Below are positions 32,384-41,831 of a DNA stretch of 64,000 nt, in pieces; the stretch's first letter is position 1, and each line of letters opens with the position of its first letter. Where the stretch lies: the NCBI GenBank assembly GCA_014360905.1, contig JACIWW010000001.1, forward strand, positions 82,692 to 146,691, written 5' to 3'. A program made the position numbers and the translations under genes. Source of the DNA: Chloroflexota bacterium. GTDB taxonomy: Bacteria > Chloroflexota > Anaerolineae > UBA2200. Below the pieces are notes generated by a model that saw only the letters and a program-made list of their open reading frames with translations, made no database searches and was not told the origin of the DNA.

Positions 32384-32412
32384 TTGCTTGCGGATAGAAC
32401 ATGTGCTATCAT
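32384..32412 (+). promoter_or_regulatory. Promoter of the Gfo/Idh gene
   Basis: TTGCTT (32384-32389), 17-nt spacer, TATCAT (32407-32412), 51 nt before the start codon. Confidence 0.5.
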
Positions 32413-32463
32413 AGCAGCCAGGCTGTTGCGAAACCGCCATGTAAACTCCTAGGAGGACTTTAG

Positions 32464-33594
32464 ATGACGAAGAAGATGAACATTGGACTCATTGGACTGG
32501 GATATATTGGCAAGATTCACACTATCGCCTATCGCGACATACCATTTTGCTTCCCAAAATCACCAGTGGTGGCTAATCTCGTAGCAGTGCTCCGCTCGCG
32601 GTTAGACAGCGAAGAAGAAGCGATGAATAGCTTTGCCCTTGCCACAACCGACCAGGCCAAATTCTATGCTCAGCCCTTGGATATTGTGGACATATGTTCG
32701 CCTAATTACCTGCACCGTCAACATGCTCAAAGGGCGTTGGAGTCAGGTCTTGCCGTATATTGTGAGAAGCCGCTAGCCTGCACGCTTGAGGATGCCCGTG
32801 CTATGGCCGACCTGGCCGAGAGCACGGGAGCGCTAACTCACGTGGCCTATGTGCTGCGTTACTTGCCTGCCATACGCCAAATGAAAGCACTCATTGACGC
32901 AGGCGAGGTCGGTGAGGTTTTCCACTTTCGTGCCCGCATGTTTCACAGCGGCTATTTGGACTACGAGCGCCCAATGTCTTGGCGTTTGCGACGGGCACAG
33001 GCTGGAGGCGGCGCTTTTATGGATCTGGGCGCTCATCTGGTAGATTTGACCCACTATCTGTTGGGTGGTATTGTGACGGTGCGGGCTGCCATGCGTACCT
33101 TCATCTGCGAGCGTTGCACCACACCAGGCAGTGAAAAAAGAGAGCCAGTGGACGTAGATGATTGGGCACTCTGCACATTGGAACTTGCCAGCGGCGCAGT
33201 GGGCGTGCTCGAAGTCACACGCATGGCTGCCGGTGCAGAGGACGCAACTGAGTTCGAGGTCTATGGCAATAAAGGGGCCCTGCTCTTCCAAGTACGTGAA
33301 CCCAACTTTGCCTATCTTTATGACCTGCGTCGGCAACAGTGGATAAGAGGAACCATGAACCTACCGCCTATTCCTGGAGAGCGTCCCATCGAGCAGATTT
33401 GGCCAAGTGCCAAATACTCCCAGGGTCATATGACCAATGCCCACCTGGCAGCTGCCTACGATTTTATCCTCAATGTGGCGGAGAAGAAACCCTCTCAAGT
33501 TGATTTCCGGGCTGGTGCCGCCGCACAAGAAGTGATTGAGGCAGCCTATATCTCTGCTGCACACGGAGGCGAGTTGATCCGCTTGCCATTATAA
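32464..33594 (+). CDS. Gfo/Idh/MocA family NAD(P)-dependent oxidoreductase
   Basis: A 376-aa protein with Rossmann motif I-G-L-I-G-L-G-Y-I-G-K, then C-E-K-P-L-A (the family's E-K-P) and G-A-F-M-D-L-G-A-H-L-V-D-L-T with the conserved Asp-x-x-x-His. Such enzymes oxidise sugars, inositols or amino sugars. AGGAGG precedes the ATG. It is monocistronic between two sugar loci; substrate unassigned. Confidence 0.9.
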   Translation: MTKKMNIGLIGLGYIGKIHTIAYRDIPFCFPKSPVVANLVAVLRSRLDSEEEAMNSFALATTDQAKFYAQPLDIVDICSPNYLHRQHAQRALESGLAVYCEKPLACTLEDARAMADLAESTGALTHVAYVLRYLPAIRQMKALIDAGEVGEVFHFRARMFHSGYLDYERPMSWRLRRAQAGGGAFMDLGAHLVDLTHYLLGGIVTVRAAMRTFICERCTTPGSEKREPVDVDDWALCTLELASGAVGVLEVTRMAAGAEDATEFEVYGNKGALLFQVREPNFAYLYDLRRQQWIRGTMNLPPIPGERPIEQIWPSAKYSQGHMTNAHLAAAYDFILNVAEKKPSQVDFRAGAAAQEVIEAAYISAAHGGELIRLPL

Positions 33595-33670
33595 GAGCCT
33601 TTGAAAGGGACAAAAAGCCAACTGGCCATCTCCCCTGAGGCAATCTCTTTCAATTAACTGGCGCGGAAAC

Positions 33671-34840
33671 TCAAAATCCAGAGTAAACGATCCGCCCCTT
33701 GACCAGGGTCATGTATACGTTGACCTGTTCATCAATAACGGACAAACTGGCGTCTTTGCCCACAGCGATGCTTCCCAAGCGATCGGAAAAGCCCATTGCA
33801 CGGGCTGGATTAAGGGAAGCCATCTTCACTGCTTCGGGCAATGGCACTCCAACCTTCTGACGGACATTGCGCACGCATTGGTTCAATGTTGCCGTGCTGC
33901 CAGCAAGGGTGCCATCAGCCAGCGTCGCGATGCCATCCTTGACCGTGACAACGTGGCCCACTAACTCGTAGGTCCCATCGGGCAAACCAGCTCCAGGCAT
34001 GGCATCCGTAATGAGCACAACGCGATCGGTACCCAGGCAGCGGATCAGCATTTTCATTGCCCCAGGATGGACATGCACTGTATCGGCAATGAGTTCTGCG
34101 GTCACTTCGTCAGAGGTCAAAATAGCTCCGAAAACGCCTGGCTCGCGATGTTGAAAGCCACGCTGCGCGTTAAAAGTATGAGTGACGTGAGTAAAATTGC
34201 CCCGCAAGGCAGCACTAGCCAATTCGTAATCAGCGTTCGTATGTCCTAACGAGACGACCACTCCTGCGGCACGGAAGCGTGCCGCTATTTCTTGGGCGCC
34301 AGGCAGTTCTGGCGCCAGAGTCATCTGGCGAATCCAGCCACGCCCAGCCTGCAACACCGTCTCCGCTTCCTCCATCGCTGGCTGACGCAGCCAGGCTGGG
34401 TTAAACGCTCCCTTTTTCTCCTTGCTTAAATATGGGCCTTCTAGATGCAGCCCCAAGGCTTCTGCGCCAGACATGCCCGCGTCCAACACATCAGCATAGG
34501 CACGCACCATTTGCACCAATTCCTCCGCAGAAGGAGCGGAAATAGAGCACAGAAAACCGGTCACTCCGGTGCAGGCTACCCACTCAGAATAGGCACGCAA
34601 GTCTTCTGCCAATTGCCCAGGCGTCTCAAAATCGATGCCCTTACCACCGTGTACATGCACGTCTATAAAGCCTGGGACGACAATGCGACCACGCATGTCC
34701 ATACGCAGTCCATCCGCACGGGGTGCCCCTTCCATTGGCCCTACGTAAGCGATGCGGCCGTCATCGGAAATAACTACGGCCCCACGCTCGATGACCTCTG
34801 TCGGGGTAAACACCGTTGCATAGTAAAGCACCATTGCCAT
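33671..34840 (-). CDS. nagA: N-acetylglucosamine-6-phosphate deacetylase
   Basis: A 389-aa amidohydrolase of usual length. Metal and substrate residues: H-V-H-G-G-K-G near residue 61, Glu in H-L-E-G-P-Y-L, His in L-G-H-T-N-A and in H-T-F-N-A, catalytic Asp in I-T-D-A-M-P-G-A-G. It makes glucosamine-6-phosphate and acetate. It is divergent from the SIS isomerase gene at 35016; together they would feed amino sugars into glycolysis. Confidence 0.93.
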   Translation of the reverse strand: MAMVLYYATVFTPTEVIERGAVVISDDGRIAYVGPMEGAPRADGLRMDMRGRIVVPGFIDVHVHGGKGIDFETPGQLAEDLRAYSEWVACTGVTGFLCSISAPSAEELVQMVRAYADVLDAGMSGAEALGLHLEGPYLSKEKKGAFNPAWLRQPAMEEAETVLQAGRGWIRQMTLAPELPGAQEIAARFRAAGVVVSLGHTNADYELASAALRGNFTHVTHTFNAQRGFQHREPGVFGAILTSDEVTAELIADTVHVHPGAMKMLIRCLGTDRVVLITDAMPGAGLPDGTYELVGHVVTVKDGIATLADGTLAGSTATLNQCVRNVRQKVGVPLPEAVKMASLNPARAMGFSDRLGSIAVGKDASLSVIDEQVNVYMTLVKGRIVYSGF

Positions 34841-34889
34841 AGCGAGCTATTCCTCCTTTTCCTTGTTGGCTACCATTTGCAGTGCTCAC

Positions 34890-34918
34890 ATCTTAGGCAT
34901 GATTACATCCTAAGTCAA
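34890..34918 (-). promoter_or_regulatory. nagA promoter
   Basis: Minus strand TTGACT (34918-34913), 17-nt spacer, TAAGAT (34895-34890). It lies in a divergent control region with the promoter at 34953. Confidence 0.7.
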
Positions 34919-34952
34919 ACCAGCGCTATCCAACTGCTGTGAAACTGCCAGT

Positions 34953-34981
34953 TTGACCACACCCTCTCCGCCTTGTATAAT
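34953..34981 (+). promoter_or_regulatory. Promoter of the SIS isomerase gene
   Basis: TTGACC (34953-34958), 17-nt spacer, TATAAT (34976-34981). The start codon is 35 nt downstream. Confidence 0.78.
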
Positions 34982-35015
34982 CCATTGCGCAAGCCATTCG
35001 ACAATGGAGGCTTTT

Positions 35016-36077
35016 ATGTCCAATTACACACGCGGCGCATTCATGCGTGACGAAATCGCAAGTCAGGACAAAATCTGGGCGGAGATCATTCCCCTAGTTA
35101 CCAAGCGCGCAGAAGAAATCAAGAGGCAGCTCGCCAACGTAGATGAAGTGATTTGCAGCGGATGTGGCTCCGGTCTGAACGCCGCGCTTTACGCCGCATC
35201 CGTACTGCAAATGCAAACAGGCCTCTCGGCACGTGCTGCTGCAGCAGCAGAGATTTACCTATTTCCCCAAAATGTCTTGCTCAGCAAGCGCAACTCTTTA
35301 GCGATACTGATTTCGCGCTCAGGCAGGACTACAGAAGTCATCTATGCTCTGGAGTATTTGCAATGCAATGGCATTCCTGTCATCGGTATTACCTGTACCG
35401 AAGATAGCCCATTGGCTACGAAGTGCGACCTGCCTCTAATTCTCACCCCTGCTAGAGATCGCGCCGTGGCTACCACTCGCTCATTCACGGGAATGACACT
35501 GGCCGCACAACTGCTTGCCGCGATCGTTGCGGATGACACCACCACCCTCGAAGCATTGCGTCGCTTGCCTACGCTATGCCAGACGCAGTTGGCAACTTAT
35601 CATGATCTGGGCAAGACACTGGGGCAGCGTACCGATTTAATCAAATATGCCTGCGTTGGTAATGGGCCATTCTTTGGTCTAGCACGGGAAGCCCAACTGA
35701 AGATCAAGGAAATGGCGCTGCTGCCCGTTGATGCTTATCCTATGCTCGAATTCCGCCATGGCCCACAATCCACCGTGGATAGGCAGATGTTGATGATAGC
35801 ATTTATGTCAGATACTGCTCAACAAGAAGAAAAGCATTTCCTGCGCGATATGAAAGCCCTGGGAGGCGTGACCTGGGCTCTTTGCGACCGAGCCGACGGA
35901 GAACTGCGAGGGCATGCAGATTATGTGCTGGAATTGAACTCGGGCCTGAATGAACTGGCGCGAGGATTGCTCTACATGCCCGCGATTCAATACATGGCAT
36001 ATTACCGTTCCCTAGCCCAGGGATTGAATCCAGACCAACCACCCCACTTATCCTATTGGGTGGATACATCGCGTTAA
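35016..36077 (+). CDS. SIS-domain sugar isomerase / GlmS-like deaminase (AgaS-like)
   Basis: A 353-aa protein with two SIS domains as in the isomerase half of GlmS: S-G-C-G-S-G-L-N-A-A, S-R-S-G-R-T-T-E-V-I, then G-N-G-P-F-F-G-L-A and E-F-R-H-G-P-Q-S. It lacks the glutamine amidotransferase domain, so it most likely deaminates or isomerises an amino-sugar phosphate (AgaS or NagB-II-like). TGGAGG precedes ATG 35016. It is paired with divergent nagA. Confidence 0.88.
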   Translation: MSNYTRGAFMRDEIASQDKIWAEIIPLVTKRAEEIKRQLANVDEVICSGCGSGLNAALYAASVLQMQTGLSARAAAAAEIYLFPQNVLLSKRNSLAILISRSGRTTEVIYALEYLQCNGIPVIGITCTEDSPLATKCDLPLILTPARDRAVATTRSFTGMTLAAQLLAAIVADDTTTLEALRRLPTLCQTQLATYHDLGKTLGQRTDLIKYACVGNGPFFGLAREAQLKIKEMALLPVDAYPMLEFRHGPQSTVDRQMLMIAFMSDTAQQEEKHFLRDMKALGGVTWALCDRADGELRGHADYVLELNSGLNELARGLLYMPAIQYMAYYRSLAQGLNPDQPPHLSYWVDTSR

Positions 36078-36143
36078 GTTTTGATTCTTGAGATGTAAGC
36101 CAGGGGGAATGCCCTCTATATGCGATGGAAGGAGAGCGAATCC

Positions 36144-36743
36144 ATGCCACGCAAAGGCAGCAAATCAGACGCACGCACAGAACAAGGACGCATGCTGGCA
36201 CGACAACTTTATGATTATAAGATTGGTCAACTAGAGAGATTGAGCGCCGAAGAGCAAGCACGCTTGCTGCGCGACTTTCCCCTGCTTGGTGAAGCAGAGT
36301 TCAAAGATGTGCTACGCCAGGTCATCGAAGCCAAGCGCTATGAGCAGGAACGCATCGGCTGGCAGGCTATCCCCCACGATGTAGCTGTGCTAGTCATTGT
36401 AGCTGTAACCAGTTTGTTCAACTTACGCGCTGGCATTGTAGCCGGTATTGCCACTTTGGTGCTGTTAGAAAGCCTCTTTCAGTTTTACTTTGACCGCAAG
36501 CTCTATCGTCCGCTGAGCACACTGGTCTGGCTTACTTATCCCGCTTATGCTATTCAGGCTTATGTGCTCTACTATCGTGGATTCACGCCCATCTGGATCG
36601 TGGCAATAGTGGCGCTTGTATGGGGTGGAACTTTTCTGCTAGGCATGTTGGCTCGTATACCGCCACGTCTTATCTTCAATGCGCGCGTGAAGGCCGCTGA
36701 GGAAAGCATGCGTCGCAAGGGAGAAAAACCTCCGAAGCGCTAG
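36144..36743 (+). CDS. Hypothetical membrane protein
   Basis: A 199-aa protein: basic soluble N-terminus, a helical region (Y-D-Y-K-I-G-Q-L-E-R-L) and four predicted transmembrane segments between about residues 85 and 180, then a basic tail. No recognised family. AAGGAGAG precedes ATG 36144. It ends 4 bases into the convergent HAD gene. Confidence 0.65.
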   Translation: MPRKGSKSDARTEQGRMLARQLYDYKIGQLERLSAEEQARLLRDFPLLGEAEFKDVLRQVIEAKRYEQERIGWQAIPHDVAVLVIVAVTSLFNLRAGIVAGIATLVLLESLFQFYFDRKLYRPLSTLVWLTYPAYAIQAYVLYYRGFTPIWIVAIVALVWGGTFLLGMLARIPPRLIFNARVKAAEESMRRKGEKPPKR

Positions 36744-37420
36744 AGCCCTCGTTGCTTATTCAATGCCTCGCTGCCACGAAGGTTATCCAGCACTTCGGAC
36801 AAGTTCGAGAAAGGCATTGCCGGAATGCGTTGCTCACGGCAATAATCTAATAGACTTGCTCGTGCGAACAAGACATCGGCTGCTCCCACAACCTCGATAT
36901 CGGACAAGCCATCGCCGATAAACACGACCTGAAAACCCTCTGCTTTATAGCGTCGCACAAAAGCCAATTTGGATGTGCCGCGCAATGGAGATTCCGCGCT
37001 ATACCAAGGGAAAGACAAATGCAATCCATCGGGTCCAAAGTGAATTTCATTGGCATAAACCTGCACATGGTGGATACCGTGACGTTCGAGGATATAGCGG
37101 ATATACCAAGTCAGCCCATCGCTGACAATAGCGAATGGGTAACCTTGTTGCTGGCAAAAACTCACCAAATCGGGGAAAGCAGGATCCAAAGGAACCGAGT
37201 CCAGTAGATGCTCCATCTCGGCACGACCGGCAGTTATAGTGGCAAAACAGGCCCTCATCTCCTCTGGGGTGCTGATCTTGCCCTGCTCCCAAAGCTTGAC
37301 CATTTGCAGGCAAGAGGGAGCGGCAAATCTGCGATACAGCATATCAATCACAATGCAAGGCGTTGCTGTGCCATCGAAATCGCACAACACGGCCACTTGG
37401 GAATTCAGCAGCAGAGCCAT
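36740..37420 (-). CDS. HAD-superfamily phosphatase (MtnX/SerB-like)
   Basis: A 226-aa HAD subclass IB enzyme: motif I C-D-F-D-G-T-A-T, motif II F-A-I-V-S-D-G, Lys in G-T-S-K-L-A-F-V and motif III F-I-G-D-G-L-S-D-I-E. It is nearest to MtnX or phosphoserine-type phosphatases. The start could be ATG 37420 or GTG 37435; neither has a clear ribosome binding site. Substrate uncertain. Confidence 0.82.
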   Translation of the reverse strand: MALLLNSQVAVLCDFDGTATPCIVIDMLYRRFAAPSCLQMVKLWEQGKISTPEEMRACFATITAGRAEMEHLLDSVPLDPAFPDLVSFCQQQGYPFAIVSDGLTWYIRYILERHGIHHVQVYANEIHFGPDGLHLSFPWYSAESPLRGTSKLAFVRRYKAEGFQVVFIGDGLSDIEVVGAADVLFARASLLDYCREQRIPAMPFSNLSEVLDNLRGSEALNKQRGL

Positions 37421-37445
37421 GTGGCACGCACTCACTGCTATATTT

Positions 37446-37889
37446 TTAGCCCTTGGCCCTGCGCTTTTTGCCGCGCAGGGATTTGACCCAATTTTCCAAC
37501 TTCTCTGGACTGGCTACGTGAGGCTCCCACTTTTCGCCCTGCTCAACCGCTTTCATCATGGCGTCATAGATCTCTTTGGGATATGCTTCGACCCAGCGCA
37601 CCCAGGCAGGCTTGATAAAAGACGGTGGCTGTACCGTCCACCACAGTCCACAGAGGATCAAGAGCACAAAGAGACCTTGGTACAAGATATAGTACGAACC
37701 TAACCGTGCCTCGACCGTGGAATGAAAAGAATATACTAGGAATAGCAGCCCCAGAGGGATGTAGCCATAGGCCGTTCCTCGCGAACGCCAGTACCAATTC
37801 TTCCACAAACCAAGCCGCGCAGCCACGCCTAACGCGGTGAAAACAACTCCAAAAAATCTCAGCAAGAATTGTGGATCGATCCCTAACAT
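37446..37889 (-). CDS. Hypothetical membrane protein
   Basis: A 147-aa protein with three predicted membrane helices in the first 90 residues and a soluble basic C-terminus (S-L-R-G-K-K-R-R-A-K). Family unknown. It starts one base after the ceramidase-like gene stop, so it is part of that minus-strand operon. Confidence 0.6.
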   Translation of the reverse strand: MLGIDPQFLLRFFGVVFTALGVAARLGLWKNWYWRSRGTAYGYIPLGLLFLVYSFHSTVEARLGSYYILYQGLFVLLILCGLWWTVQPPSFIKPAWVRWVEAYPKEIYDAMMKAVEQGEKWEPHVASPEKLENWVKSLRGKKRRAKG

Positions 37890-37890
37890 G

Positions 37891-39174
37891 TCAGTCCTCT
37901 TTTAGCAAGCGCAATGCCACATCACGCAACTCCTCGGCAGCATCCGCACCATAGGGACTGATGAGCGCTTCGTAGGTCCCCTCGGCTATCGAGACAGCAT
38001 CCGGGAAATAGCCCAAGTAGTCATTGGCATAACTGACCACCGCCGTGTATGGATACTTGCTTTGCTGCTTGATCTCCATCACGGTACGCGTGAAGGCCTC
38101 GCCGGGCCACCCAACGAGCGCCAGATCGCCTATCTGCAGCAATTGGACCTGGCTACTTCGTGGCTTGACATTGTCTAGTTGTTTGGCCATCATTGCTTGG
38201 CCCATGGCACCCTCAACTCGCGTAGTGGCACGACGAATTTCGCCATGGGTTGCCCCGGCTGCTTTTAACGCTTCCAGTTCGGCTTGCAATCGCTCCAACT
38301 CGCGCTGCGCTTCATCGGAGGATGGAAAACATCGAAACTTGGGCTCCACCTCAGTGACATGAGCTCCTAGACGCACTGTGTCCTGCATCACGATAAGCTG
38401 CATCTCTTTGAGCACCTCGCCAGCCAAGATGCGTCCCATACGCTCTACTTCGTCATAGGACTGACCCCGCCTGGTAAAGCGCGTGCTGATGTCTCCCGAA
38501 GCTCCGTTAGTATACAGGAAAACAGTATGCGGGTAAATGCTGCGCAATGCAGCCCGCGCTGCTCCTGGGTAGTCTGCAGAGAAGAACAGGTTCTGGTAAC
38601 CCAACACTGTTGGGTGGCAACCATAATTCATGACAACCGCGATAGGCTGACCGGAGGCATCATCCACACGCAGCACAACCACGTCATGATCCACAACCCC
38701 GCTTTCAGGGTCATTGCGGTTGAGGCCAATGCCCTCTACCTCACCCTTCCCAACGCCCAGTCGCGCCGGTTGTAAGCACTCTTGAGCCCAGATTGCTGCT
38801 CCTACCAGTTTGCGCTCTACCATCCGCTGAAGGTCGGGGTCGGGAGCGGTATGGATACCAGGTATATGCGGCAAAAATCCTCCAGCCCCCGAGTGTGTAT
38901 GCGAACAGGTGACCATCGTGCAGTGAGTCGGCACTCCGATCGCTTGTTCGATGCCTGCGCGCACCCGCTGAGTGAAATCCAGGCTCACTCCCAACAGGTC
39001 CATGCTGATGAGCACGATCTGATCCTCGCCGCATTTCAGCAGCAAGAGTTGTGCCAGCAGTGGATCCAAGACACCTAGGCTGGTTCCCTGACGGGCACTG
39101 TAGCCATCAAAGCCCGCGCCCACCGGGGGAGTGATATCCACCTCCACCGCTCCTGCTAAAAGTTGTTTTCTCAT
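37891..39174 (-). CDS. Neutral/alkaline ceramidase-like hydrolase
   Basis: About 427 aa. D-I-T-P-P-V-G at the start, then V-T-C-S-H-T-H-S-G-A-G-G, N-Y-G-C-H-P-T-V-L and N-G-A-S-G-D-I-S match the zinc-binding core of the neutral ceramidase family (PF04734). It has no signal peptide and lacks the C-terminal domain of secreted ceramidases. The bacterial role is probably amide hydrolysis of an N-acylated sugar or lipid. Placement behind a PTS and SIS genes points to an amino-sugar derivative. A GTG at 39186 would overlap the upstream gene by 4 nt. Confidence 0.8.
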   Translation of the reverse strand: MRKQLLAGAVEVDITPPVGAGFDGYSARQGTSLGVLDPLLAQLLLLKCGEDQIVLISMDLLGVSLDFTQRVRAGIEQAIGVPTHCTMVTCSHTHSGAGGFLPHIPGIHTAPDPDLQRMVERKLVGAAIWAQECLQPARLGVGKGEVEGIGLNRNDPESGVVDHDVVVLRVDDASGQPIAVVMNYGCHPTVLGYQNLFFSADYPGAARAALRSIYPHTVFLYTNGASGDISTRFTRRGQSYDEVERMGRILAGEVLKEMQLIVMQDTVRLGAHVTEVEPKFRCFPSSDEAQRELERLQAELEALKAAGATHGEIRRATTRVEGAMGQAMMAKQLDNVKPRSSQVQLLQIGDLALVGWPGEAFTRTVMEIKQQSKYPYTAVVSYANDYLGYFPDAVSIAEGTYEALISPYGADAAEELRDVALRLLKED

Positions 39175-39182
39175 ACCTCGCC

Positions 39183-39923
39183 TCACCAGATCTTGATGCG
39201 CCCTTTGTAGCGGTCTAGGAGCGCCTGGTTGTACTCATCGCTGCCATCCAGGTTGCCACTCATGAATACAGGCGGTTGAATGCCGCGTTCCAGCAGATTC
39301 TGGATAGTTTGCACAATAATGGTATGCATGATAAACATGCCGGCCACTCCGGACCCGGCTCCTACTGGCACCGGCAAACCAGGCAGATGGAGCAGGCAAT
39401 CCCCTTTCGGGCAGCAATTGTCTATCACCACATCTACCAATTCGTACAGTTTCTTGCCACTAGAATGGCGTGAGGTCGTCCCTTTGGAATGAGCCAAGGA
39501 CGTGATAGCGATTACTGGCACGCCCCGGGCTTTGGCTCCTGCCGCCATCTCGATGGGAGCAGCATTCCGTCCCGAGTTGGAAATCACGACAAGAGCATCC
39601 TTAGAAGAAATGCCATAGTAGTTCAGGATCACTTCGGCCATTCCTTCCACGCGTTCCATGTACTCGCTTTGCCACACCTTGGAATGCCCAGTCAGGCTGG
39701 GCTCCAGGATAGCATCTACAGGGGCCAGCCCTCCAGCACGGTAGGCTACATCCTCGGCAATGACATGCGAATGGCCAGTGCCGAAGGTGTAGAGAATGCC
39801 ATCCTGAGCAATAGCATCGGCAGCGATCTTTGCAGCACGTTCGATCTGCTCCATCTGGGTCTCGACAATCCGCTGCAATACCTCTTGTACCACTTTTGTA
39901 TACTCCAATGCTTTGTTTGCCAC
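39183..39923 (-). CDS. SIS-domain sugar isomerase family protein
   Basis: A 246-aa single SIS-domain protein: T-F-G-T-G-H-S-H-V-I, S-N-S-G-R-N-A-A-P, then S-S-G-K-K-L-Y-E-L and the C-terminal M-S-G-N-L-D-G-S-D-E-Y-N. This is the UPF0309-like group found beside sugar phosphotransferase genes. It probably isomerises or binds a phosphosugar. A close paralog lies at 41015-41737. Confidence 0.82.
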   Translation of the reverse strand: MANKALEYTKVVQEVLQRIVETQMEQIERAAKIAADAIAQDGILYTFGTGHSHVIAEDVAYRAGGLAPVDAILEPSLTGHSKVWQSEYMERVEGMAEVILNYYGISSKDALVVISNSGRNAAPIEMAAGAKARGVPVIAITSLAHSKGTTSRHSSGKKLYELVDVVIDNCCPKGDCLLHLPGLPVPVGAGSGVAGMFIMHTIIVQTIQNLLERGIQPPVFMSGNLDGSDEYNQALLDRYKGRIKIW

Positions 39924-40036
39924 CTAGACCTCCATTGGCAATGAGTATTGTCCACAAAGTAGTCACAAAGAAAGGAGCCTTCACTGCCTATAGCGCAGGC
40001 CCCTGGCAAAAACATCACACCATGCAGGCAGCATCA

Positions 40037-40540
40037 CTACTTGGCCCATTCCGGTAAGGTCTTTTCAATAACAGGCCAATACTCCGTATCTGGATCCGAG
40101 GGCATCATGCGGCAGGTGATGCGGATACCCATCTCATGCAGCTTCTTCAAAGCCTTCACGCCGGATTCCGTCAGATACACCGTATTGGAAATCTTTTTGG
40201 AACCGCGCACAAAAGCCTGATTGCCCAGGTTCAGGACCGGCATTTTCAAACCATTTTCCACTAGAGCTAACCCGTCCTCCGGGAATTTGGCGATAATGAA
40301 GATGTTCTCCTTCTCCGCCTCAGGATTGCCATTGCAATAAGCTACACAGTCCTTGATGGAAAGCACCGATACTTTGGCGCCAATAGGCGCCACCGCCTTT
40401 AAAAGTGTTACTTGCAGTGGATCGGCGGCTACCTGGTCGTTGGTCACGATGATGTGGTCGATTTTGAACTCGGCGTTCCAGGACACCAGGATCTGGCCGT
40501 GAATCAAGCGATTATCCATACGTACATGAATGACTGGCAT
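40037..40540 (-). CDS. PTS mannose/sorbose-family IIB component
   Basis: A 167-aa protein, the normal size. The phosphoacceptor His15 is in D-N-R-L-I-H-G-Q-I-L. IIB takes the phosphoryl group from IIA and passes it to the incoming sugar at the IIC-IID channel. Followed by the SIS and ceramidase-like genes. Confidence 0.93.
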   Translation of the reverse strand: MPVIHVRMDNRLIHGQILVSWNAEFKIDHIIVTNDQVAADPLQVTLLKAVAPIGAKVSVLSIKDCVAYCNGNPEAEKENIFIIAKFPEDGLALVENGLKMPVLNLGNQAFVRGSKKISNTVYLTESGVKALKKLHEMGIRITCRMMPSDPDTEYWPVIEKTLPEWAK

Positions 40541-40565
40541 GTTACTCCCTCAAGCTCATTATAGT

Positions 40566-40982
40566 TTATTGCTCAACGGGCTTTCTGCCCAAAGTCTCTG
40601 ACAAAGTACGGATGCTGCTGATCCCTGCCTCGCGCGCGACCTCCACCAACTCTGCCAGGCTCTGACCCTCTCGTTGGACAGCAACTTCCAGCAGCATGGG
40701 CAGGCTCACACCAGATACTACCTCGATCTGATCACGCTGCATGGCCAATCGGGCACTGGCATTGAAGGGGCTAGCTCCGAAAACATCCACCAGGATTAGG
40801 ACGCCATCCCCACTATTCACTTTTTCTACGGCTGCCGCAACGCGATCCATCAAGCTTTCCACGCTGTCTTCCTCGCGCAGGTTGACCGCCACAACACCCT
40901 TCTGCTCACCAACGATCATGCGCGATGCATCCAGCAGCCCATCTCCCATCGCGCCGTGACAGACAACGACAATTCCAACCAA
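40566..40982 (-). CDS. PTS mannose-family IIA component
   Basis: A 138-aa protein with phosphoacceptor His9 in I-V-V-V-C-H-G-A-M-G-D-G and D-V-F-G-A-S-P-F-N, both typical of ManX-type IIA. It receives phosphate from HPr, which is not encoded in the window. The gene lies 25 nt upstream of IIB. Confidence 0.92.
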   Translation of the reverse strand: MVGIVVVCHGAMGDGLLDASRMIVGEQKGVVAVNLREEDSVESLMDRVAAAVEKVNSGDGVLILVDVFGASPFNASARLAMQRDQIEVVSGVSLPMLLEVAVQREGQSLAELVEVAREAGISSIRTLSETLGRKPVEQ

Positions 40983-41014
40983 CTTTCCCCCAATCTTTAT
41001 AAATGATAACCTAT

Positions 41015-41737
41015 TTATGAGTGCAAACCAAATACGCTGCCTACACGCGTTTGATAACGCGCCATTACGCGGGCATTGTATTCGTCAGAGCCATCCAGGT
41101 TCGCACTCATCAACACGGGAGGAGTTTCCCCTTTATCCAATATATACTGGATAGCCTCAACCATCACAGCATTCATCAGGGCGGCGCCAAGCACAGTGGA
41201 CACGGCTCCTGCCTTCACAGGCAAGCCTTCGAAATCCAAGCAGGCATCGCCAGGCGGTGTCCCCGTGTCCAGCACCACATCCCCAAGTTCGTACAATTTC
41301 TTGCCACTGGAATGGCGCGATGATACGCTTTTGGAGTGGGCTAACGAAGTAACCGCAATCACATGCAAGCCCATTTCTTTAGCCCGCATGGCTACTTCGA
41401 TAGGTTCCGGATTTCGTCCGGAATTGGAGATGACAAAGATCGTCTCGCCAGCTTTGAGCGGCAAGCCCTTCAGCAAGACATCGGCAAAACCTTCTAGACG
41501 CTCAGCACGACCCCACATGGGATCCACGATCTGCACCACGGGGTATAATCCACCAGCACGCGCATGGACTTCTTGCGATAGCAGTTGCGAATGGCCACTG
41601 CCAAAGGTGTATACCAGACCACCGCCGATAATCGTATCGCCCACGAGTGCCGCGGCCTTGCGTATGGCTTCCTTTTGTGTCTCTTTCATTCTTTGTATGG
41701 ACTTGCATACTTCATCGAGATATTCTATGTACTTCAT
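41015..41737 (-). CDS. SIS-domain sugar isomerase family protein (paralog)
   Basis: A 240-aa single SIS domain: T-F-G-S-G-H-S-Q-L-L, S-N-S-G-R-N-P-E-P and M-S-A-N-L-D-G-S-D-E-Y-N. Very similar to the 39183-39923 product, so duplication within the operon. The two may form a heteromer like the two halves of GlmS. Confidence 0.82.
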   Translation of the reverse strand: MKYIEYLDEVCKSIQRMKETQKEAIRKAAALVGDTIIGGGLVYTFGSGHSQLLSQEVHARAGGLYPVVQIVDPMWGRAERLEGFADVLLKGLPLKAGETIFVISNSGRNPEPIEVAMRAKEMGLHVIAVTSLAHSKSVSSRHSSGKKLYELGDVVLDTGTPPGDACLDFEGLPVKAGAVSTVLGAALMNAVMVEAIQYILDKGETPPVLMSANLDGSDEYNARVMARYQTRVGSVFGLHS

Positions 41738-41831
41738 GTCTTGTCCTTTTTATGCAAAGTTGCGAGGTAACTGGGAAGGCAAGCATCCCAATTACCTCGC
41801 TGTTTTCAGGGGTTGTCAGCGCTGTTCGCTT